Shown: piece after piece, positions 35,882-41,143 of the stretch
How positions within the stretch are numbered: the stretch's first letter is position 1
Layout: every line of letters starts with the position of its first letter
Assembly: GCF_000621205.1 (NCBI RefSeq)
Contig: NZ_JHYY01000044.1
Span: 1 to 41,143, forward strand
Source: Halotalea alkalilenta DSM 17697
GTDB lineage: Bacteria > Pseudomonadota > Gammaproteobacteria > Pseudomonadales > Halomonadaceae
Direction of reading: 5' to 3'
DNA length: 41,143 nucleotides
Position numbers and translations under genes: made by a program
The notes under the pieces: model-generated
Databases searched by the model: none
Told to the model about the DNA's origin: nothing
What the model saw: the letters and a program-made list of their open reading frames with translations, nothing else

Positions 35882-37369
35882 GTGAATACCGACACTGCAA
35901 GACAATCAGACAGTTTCCTGCGAAAAGTGCCATGGGGGCTATGCCTGGCCATCATCGCCGCGCTGGTGATCATCTTGCTTCCCGAGCAAGAGGGGCTGCC
36001 GGTCGCAGGTCAGCGAATGCTCGCCATCCTGGTCTTCGCGGTGATCGTGTGGATCAGCGAGTCGCTCTCCTATGAGGTGAGTGCGTTGACGATCATTGCG
36101 ATGATCGCTTTTTTGATCGGCCTGGCGCCGTCGATCGATGACCCGAGCGTGATCATCGGCACCAGCAGGGCCTTGGGCATGGGCCTCACCGGCTTTGCCA
36201 GTCCCGCCTTGCTGCTGGTAGCCGTCGCTTTGTTCATTGCCGTTGCGATGACCCATACCGGCCTCGACCGGCGCATCGCGCTGATCACCCTCTCGCGCTT
36301 CGGTGCCCGCCCAAAGCGTGTGCTGCTGGCGGCGCTGGCGGTCACCATCGTGTTGAGCCTCCTGGTCCCGAGCGCCACCGCCCGCGTGGCTTGCGTGGTG
36401 CCGATCATGCTGGGTGCGGTCGCCGCCTTCGGCGTCGATAAGCGCTCGAAGCTTGCCGGGGGGCTGATGATCCTGGTCGCCCAGGCGACCAGCGTCTGGA
36501 ACGTTGGGATCATGACCGCTGCGGCGCAGAACCTGCTCACCATCGGCTTCATGCAGAACATCATCGGTGAGTCGGTGACCTGGACCGACTGGCTGGTGGC
36601 GGGGGCTCCCTGGAGCGTCCTGATGACGGTGGTGGTCTACTTCGTGATTCTTCGGGTCATGCCCCCCGAGGCCGAAACCATCGAAGGCGGTACCGACACG
36701 GTCAAGCGCCAGCTGGCCGAGCTGGGCCCGCTGTCGCGCTCGGAGAAGTTCCTGCTCAGCGTCATGCTGTGCCTTCTGGTGGTCTGGTCGACCGGCGGCA
36801 AGCTCCATCCGTTCGACACCTCGTCTACCACCCTGGTCGGGCTGGCCATTCTGATGATGCCGGGCATCGGGGTGATGAGCTGGCGCGACGTGCAGCTCAA
36901 GATCCCCTGGGGCACGGTGCTGGTCTTCGGCGCGGGGATCAGCCTCGGCACCGCGATGCTGACCACCCAGGCGGGCGCTTGGCTGGCACAGCTGCTGGTC
37001 TCAAGCCTCGGCATGGAACAGATGTCTCCGTTCATGGTGTTCACCGCGCTTTCCGCCTTCCTGGTCATCATCCACCTTGGCTTCGCCAGCGCCACCGCCC
37101 TGGCTTCGGCGATGCTGCCGATCATGATCGCGGTACTCAGCCACATCGGTGGCGACATCAATGTACTGGGCATGAGCATGCTGCTCGGCTTCGTCCTCAG
37201 CTTCGGTTTCATCCTGCCGATCAATGCGCCGCAGAACATGGTCTGCATCGGCACCGAGACCTTCACCAGCCGGCAGTTCATTCATACGGGCATCTACCTG
37301 ACGCTGATCGGCTACGCGCTGATGCTGCTGCTCGCGCTGACCTACTGGCACTGGTTGGGGTGGATCTGA
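35882..37369 (+). CDS. DASS (SLC13)-family anion:sodium symporter
   Basis: A 495-residue inner-membrane transporter with about 12 hydrophobic segments. The layout matches divalent-anion:Na+ symporters, including TGFASPALLLVAVALFIAVAM in the first half and the inverted-repeat partner TGGKLHPF..TTLVGLAILMM in the second, and the late SATALASAMLPIM and NAPQNMVCIGT hairpins (SNT-like motifs that bind Na+ and carboxylate). GTG 35882 is chosen because AAGGGA lies 7 bases upstream and the preceding codons are not membrane-protein-like. Placed directly before sucA, it could carry a TCA dicarboxylate or citrate, or sulphate; the substrate is not determined. Confidence 0.88.
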   Translation: MNTDTARQSDSFLRKVPWGLCLAIIAALVIILLPEQEGLPVAGQRMLAILVFAVIVWISESLSYEVSALTIIAMIAFLIGLAPSIDDPSVIIGTSRALGMGLTGFASPALLLVAVALFIAVAMTHTGLDRRIALITLSRFGARPKRVLLAALAVTIVLSLLVPSATARVACVVPIMLGAVAAFGVDKRSKLAGGLMILVAQATSVWNVGIMTAAAQNLLTIGFMQNIIGESVTWTDWLVAGAPWSVLMTVVVYFVILRVMPPEAETIEGGTDTVKRQLAELGPLSRSEKFLLSVMLCLLVVWSTGGKLHPFDTSSTTLVGLAILMMPGIGVMSWRDVQLKIPWGTVLVFGAGISLGTAMLTTQAGAWLAQLLVSSLGMEQMSPFMVFTALSAFLVIIHLGFASATALASAMLPIMIAVLSHIGGDINVLGMSMLLGFVLSFGFILPINAPQNMVCIGTETFTSRQFIHTGIYLTLIGYALMLLLALTYWHWLGWI

Positions 37370-37500
37370 GCGATTCCACTCGATAGATCGTTGCGGGTCC
37401 GGTTGGCATGCGCGTCGCTCTGCGTCCTTGGAGCATCGCCGCGGCTTGAACCAAAACGGCCGGATCCGATCGTCATTTACATCGTCACGGGTGACTCAAG

Positions 37501-40329
37501 ATGGAAGAAGGCAAACTCAAATACCTGTCCGGTACCTCCTATCTCAATGGGGAGAATACGCACTACATCGAAGCACTCTACGAGCGCTACCTCGTCGATC
37601 CCGATTCGATTCCCGGCGAGTGGCGCGGCTACTTCGATACCCTCCCGCGCTATGATGGCAGCCCCAGTCATGACGTTCCGCTCGCCCCGGTGCGCGGGCA
37701 GTTCGAGCAGCTCGGGCGCCTCGGCCCGCGTCCCATCGGCGCCCAGGGAGAAGACGACGCCAAGCGTCAGGTACGCGTACTCCAGCTGATCAACGCCTAC
37801 CGCTTCCGCGGCCACCAGCGCGCCGACATCGACCCGCTCGGCCTGCGCAAGCCGGAGCCGGTGCCCGATCTCGATCTCTCCTTCCACCAGCTGTCCAAAG
37901 CGGACATGGACACCGAGTTCCAGACCGGCTCGCTGTTCATCGGCAAGGACAAGGCCAAGCTCGCGGAGATTGTCGAGGCGCTCGAACGGACCTACTGCCG
38001 CTCGATCGGTTGTGAGTTCATGCACATCGTCAACACCGAGGAGAAACGCTGGCTGCAGCAGCGCTTCGAGTCGGTGCGCGGCAAGCCGGACTACTCCGCC
38101 GAGGTGCGCCAGCACATTCTCGAGCGGCTCTCGGCCGCCGAGGGGCTGGAAAGCTATCTGGCGAGCAAGTACCCGGGCACCAAGCGCTTCGGCCTCGAGG
38201 GCGGCGAGTCGTTCATCCCCATGCTCGACGAGGTGATCCAGCGCGCTGGTGGCTACGGCGTCGAAGAGGTGGCGATCGGCATGGCCCACCGCGGCCGCCT
38301 CAACCTGCTGGTCAACGTGCTCGGCAAGAGCCCGGCCGAGCTGATCGACGAGTTCGACGGCAAGCAGGTGCTCGCCCGTGGCTCGGGCGACGTGAAGTAT
38401 CACAAGGGCTTCAGTTCCAACGTGATGACCCCGGGGGGCGAGATCCACCTCGCGCTCGCCTTCAACCCCTCGCACCTCGAGATCGCCTCGCCGGTGGTGG
38501 AGGGGTCGGTGCGCGCCCGCCAGGATCGCCGGGGCGACGCCAGCGGCGACCAGGTGCTGCCGATACTGGTGCACGGCGATGCCGCCTTCGCCGGCCAGGG
38601 CGTGGTGATGGAAACCTTCCAGATGTCGCAGACGCGTGCCTACCGGACCGGCGGCACCGTGCACATCGTGATCAACAACCAGGTCGGCTTCACCACCTCG
38701 CGCCCCGACGACGCACGCTCCTCCGAGTACTGCACCGATATCGCCAAGATGGTCCAGGCGCCGATCTTCCACGTCAACGGCGACGATCCCGAAGCGGCGC
38801 TCTATGTCTCCCAGGTCGCGCTCGACTATCGCCAGCGGTTCCACAAGGACGTGGTCGTGGACTTGGTCTGCTATCGCCGGCACGGGCATAACGAAGCCGA
38901 CGAGCCGTTCGGCACCCAGCCGCTGATGTATGCCGAGATCAAGCAGCACAAGACCACCCGCGAGCTCTATGCCGAGCAGCTGATCGCGGCCGGAGTGATC
39001 TCCGAAGCCGACGCGCAGCGGCTGACCGACGACTATCGAGGCCACCTGGACAGCGGCAGCCATGTGGTCAACTCACTGGTCCAGCAGCCGAATCCATCGC
39101 TGTTCGTCGACTGGAAGCCCTATCTGGGCCACGAGTGGTCGGGCGATTACGACACCTCGTTCGATGCCAAGCGGCTGGCCGAGCTCGCCACCAAGATGTG
39201 CACGGTGCCGGAGCCGATCGTGATGCAGCGCCAGGTGGCCAAGGTCTATGAAGACCGGCGCCAGATGATCACTGGGCAGGTGCCGATCAACTGGGGCTTC
39301 GCCGAGACGCTGGCCTACGCCACGCTGATCGACCAGGGCCATCCGGTCAGGATCACCGGGCAGGATTGCGGGCGCGGCACCTTCTCCCACCGCCACGCGG
39401 TGATCCATAGCCAGACCGACGCCAGCACCTGGGTGCCGCTGCAGCACCTCGAGCAAGGGCAGCCGACATTCACCATCCATGACTCCTTTCTCGCCGAGGA
39501 GGGGATCATGGCATTCGAATATGGCTACGCCACCACCACGCCCAATGCGCTGGTGGCATGGGAGGCGCAGTTCGGCGACTTCGCCAACGGCGCCCAGGTG
39601 GTGATCGACCAGTTCGTCTCCTCCGGCGAGAGCAAATGGGGCCGGCTGTGTGGGTTGGTCCTGCTGATGCCGCATGGCTACGAAGGCCAGGGACCGGAGC
39701 ACTCCTCGGCGCGACTCGAGCGCTTTTTGCAATTGTGCGCCGAGGAGAACATGCAGGTAGTGGCGCCAACCACGCCGGCGCAGATGTTCCACCTGCTGCG
39801 CCGCCAGGTGGTGCGCCCGCTGCGCAAGCCGCTGGTGGTGATGCAGCCGAAGAGCCTGCTGCGCCACAAGGACGCGACCTCGACGATGTCGGAGCTGGCC
39901 GAGGGGCGTTTCCAAATGGTCATTCCCGACCAGGGCGAGCGTTCACCCTCCGCGGTCAAGCAGGTGATTCTCTGCGCTGGAAAGGTCTATTACGACCTTG
40001 CCGCCTATCGGCAGGAGCAAAAGCGCGACGATGTGGCGATCATCCGTGTCGAGCAGCTCTATCCCTTCCCCGAGCAGAGCCTGGCCGCGGCCTTGGCGCC
40101 CTTCGATCAACTCGCGTCGGTGTGCTGGTGCCAGGAAGAGCCGCGCAACCAAGGGGCTTGGTACGCGATAAAGAGCACCCTGCGGCAGGTCCTCGAAGGG
40201 CATCGCTCCGGGCTCGGCGCGCGACTCGCTTACGCCGGACGTGACGCAGCGGCGGCACCGGCGGCGGGCTACATGGCGGTTCACGTCGAGCAGCAGAAGG
40301 CTCTGGTCGCTGCGGCTTTCGAGGGCTGA
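37501..40329 (+). CDS. sucA: 2-Oxoglutarate dehydrogenase E1
   Basis: Thiamine-diphosphate-dependent E1 of the 2-oxoglutarate dehydrogenase complex (TCA cycle), 942 residues. The N-terminal segment YIEALYERYLVDPDSIPGEW is the E2-binding helix region. Later blocks include GMAHRGRLNLLVNVLGKSPA, FNPSHLEIASPVVEGSVRAR, the TPP motif from HGDAAFAGQGVV to INNQVGFTT, and NGDDPEA; CYRRHGHNEADEP closes the first catalytic half. The C-terminal transketolase-like half has GQDCGRGTFSHRHAV and EGQGPEHSSARLERFLQL. ATG 37501 has only a weak ribosome site. The usual sdhCDAB genes do not lie upstream. Confidence 0.98.
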   Translation: MEEGKLKYLSGTSYLNGENTHYIEALYERYLVDPDSIPGEWRGYFDTLPRYDGSPSHDVPLAPVRGQFEQLGRLGPRPIGAQGEDDAKRQVRVLQLINAYRFRGHQRADIDPLGLRKPEPVPDLDLSFHQLSKADMDTEFQTGSLFIGKDKAKLAEIVEALERTYCRSIGCEFMHIVNTEEKRWLQQRFESVRGKPDYSAEVRQHILERLSAAEGLESYLASKYPGTKRFGLEGGESFIPMLDEVIQRAGGYGVEEVAIGMAHRGRLNLLVNVLGKSPAELIDEFDGKQVLARGSGDVKYHKGFSSNVMTPGGEIHLALAFNPSHLEIASPVVEGSVRARQDRRGDASGDQVLPILVHGDAAFAGQGVVMETFQMSQTRAYRTGGTVHIVINNQVGFTTSRPDDARSSEYCTDIAKMVQAPIFHVNGDDPEAALYVSQVALDYRQRFHKDVVVDLVCYRRHGHNEADEPFGTQPLMYAEIKQHKTTRELYAEQLIAAGVISEADAQRLTDDYRGHLDSGSHVVNSLVQQPNPSLFVDWKPYLGHEWSGDYDTSFDAKRLAELATKMCTVPEPIVMQRQVAKVYEDRRQMITGQVPINWGFAETLAYATLIDQGHPVRITGQDCGRGTFSHRHAVIHSQTDASTWVPLQHLEQGQPTFTIHDSFLAEEGIMAFEYGYATTTPNALVAWEAQFGDFANGAQVVIDQFVSSGESKWGRLCGLVLLMPHGYEGQGPEHSSARLERFLQLCAEENMQVVAPTTPAQMFHLLRRQVVRPLRKPLVVMQPKSLLRHKDATSTMSELAEGRFQMVIPDQGERSPSAVKQVILCAGKVYYDLAAYRQEQKRDDVAIIRVEQLYPFPEQSLAAALAPFDQLASVCWCQEEPRNQGAWYAIKSTLRQVLEGHRSGLGARLAYAGRDAAAAPAAGYMAVHVEQQKALVAAAFEG

Positions 40330-40352
40330 GGCCGGGAAGCCCAGTCCACGAC

Positions 40353-40380
40353 GTCCACCGGGCGCCCCGCCCCGGTGGAC
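40353..40380 (+). other. GC hairpin between sucA and sucB
   Basis: GTCCACCGGG (40353-40362) and CCCGGTGGAC (40371-40380) form a perfect 10-bp stem with an 8-base loop. There is no U-run, and the sucB start follows after 61 bp, so it is more likely an mRNA processing or stability element than a full terminator. Confidence 0.6.
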
Positions 40381-40441
40381 GCGGTGGGCAGTCAGATTCA
40401 TCGCCGAGATCGGCGGCAAGAAACCGTGCAAGGAAAACCAC

Positions 40442-41143
40442 ATGGCAATCCAGATAAAAGCCCCCAGCTTCCCCGAGTCGGTCGCCGAGGGCACCGTCTC
40501 CACCTGGCACAAGAAGCCGGGAGAGCCGGTCAAGCGTGACGAGCTGCTGGTCGATATCGAAACCGACAAGGTAGTGCTCGAGGTCGTCGCTCCCGCCGAC
40601 GGCACGCTCAGCGAGATCAAGGTCGAGGAGGGCGCCCAGGTCGCCTCGGAAGAGGTGCTGGCACTGTTCTCAGAAGGCGGGGCGGCAGCGGCTCCCGCCC
40701 AGGCCGCCGGCGACGAGCCGGCCGCGGCCGAGGAAGACGAGGCCCAGCAGGTCGGCAGCAAGTGGCTCTCGCCGGCCGCGCGCAAGCTGGCCGCCGAGCA
40801 CGATCTCGACATCGAGAAGCTCCACGGCAGCGGCAAGAGCGGCGTGGTACTGAAGCAGGACGTGCTCGCCGCGGTGGAATCCGGCTCGGCGAAGAAGGGG
40901 GCGGCGCCTGTGGCGGCCAAGCCCGCGGCGGCGCCCGCCGCGCCGGTGTTCGAGGGCGCACGTCCGGAGCAGCGCGTGCCGATGAGCCGGCTGCGCCAGA
41001 CCATCGCCAAGCGCCTGGTCCAGGCGCAGCAGACCGCGGCGATGCTGACCACCTACAACGAGGTGGACATGAGCGCGGTGATGGCGCTGCGCGCGCAGTA
41101 CCGCGACGTCTTCCAGAAGGTCCACGACACCAAGCTCGGTTTC
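40442..41143 (+). CDS. sucB: Dihydrolipoamide succinyltransferase E2, 5' part
   Basis: E2 of the 2-oxoglutarate dehydrogenase complex; 234 residues are visible and the gene continues past the window end. The lipoyl domain occupies residues 1-77 with the lipoylated Lys43 in DIETDKVVLE. An alanine/proline/glutamate linker and the peripheral subunit-binding domain (about 104-142, WLSPAARKLAAEHDLDIEKL) follow, then a second linker and the start of the catalytic domain (RVPMSRLRQTIAKRLVQAQQ). AAGGAAA precedes ATG 40442. The downstream lpd or sucCD genes are not seen. Confidence 0.97.
   Translation, partial: MAIQIKAPSFPESVAEGTVSTWHKKPGEPVKRDELLVDIETDKVVLEVVAPADGTLSEIKVEEGAQVASEEVLALFSEGGAAAAPAQAAGDEPAAAEEDEAQQVGSKWLSPAARKLAAEHDLDIEKLHGSGKSGVVLKQDVLAAVESGSAKKGAAPVAAKPAAAPAAPVFEGARPEQRVPMSRLRQTIAKRLVQAQQTAAMLTTYNEVDMSAVMALRAQYRDVFQKVHDTKLGF

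Overview
The window is a chromosomal segment of a high-GC gammaproteobacterium, most likely a member of the Halomonadaceae (Halomonas/Halotalea/Chromohalobacter type). The evidence is the block pncC-recA-recX-alaS-lysC-csrA-tRNA-Ser-tRNA-Arg, a sucA-sucB pair, DNA polymerase II, and uniform GC-rich codon use. The genus is an inference from gene order and protein character, not from a database search.

Layout. 1-453 is non-coding with a small REP-like repeat. 454-5754 carries DNA polymerase II, a small lipoprotein, a voltage-gated K+ channel with a zinc-ribbon tail, and a cytoplasmic-type M4 metalloprotease (protealysin-like) followed by a small protein that looks like its inhibitor emfourin. 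5755-6087 holds what may be an eroded gene end. 6088-13505 is the conserved housekeeping block, with a LexA box before recA, terminators after recA and lysC, and two tRNA genes. 13506-15952 is a decayed accessory island downstream of the tRNAs. It holds a frameshifted filamentous-haemagglutinin/CdiA fragment, a small lipoprotein, a 490-bp IS66-derived mini-element with intact terminal inverted repeats and a fused tnpB/transposase remnant, and a second short haemagglutinin trace.

15953-27114 is a catabolic region. An M24 peptidase, two tandem paralogous amidohydrolases and a complete polyamine/opine-type ABC importer run rightward. They meet, with one base between stop codons, a leftward pair made of 2,2-dialkylglycine decarboxylase (dgdA; every active-site residue checked sits at the textbook number) and a CobW-type zinc GTPase. 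A divergent LysR gene (dgdR-like) flanks dgdA. Together these could import and hydrolyse peptides or amides that contain alpha,alpha-dialkyl amino acids such as 2-aminoisobutyrate; this link is inference.

27178-33866 is a second catabolic unit for 5-oxoproline or a related cyclic amide: pxpA, a short biotin carrier, a biotin carboxylase, a long-form pxpB, pxpC and an NCS1-family permease, all leftward and mostly overlapping, with a divergent LysR regulator and a palindromic candidate operator. 34093-34968 encodes a YghU-like glutathione-dependent oxidoreductase. A roughly 900-bp gene-free stretch follows, with a tandem repeat and an A/T-rich inverted repeat. Then come a DASS-family anion transporter and the 2-oxoglutarate dehydrogenase genes sucA and the start of sucB, which runs off the window.
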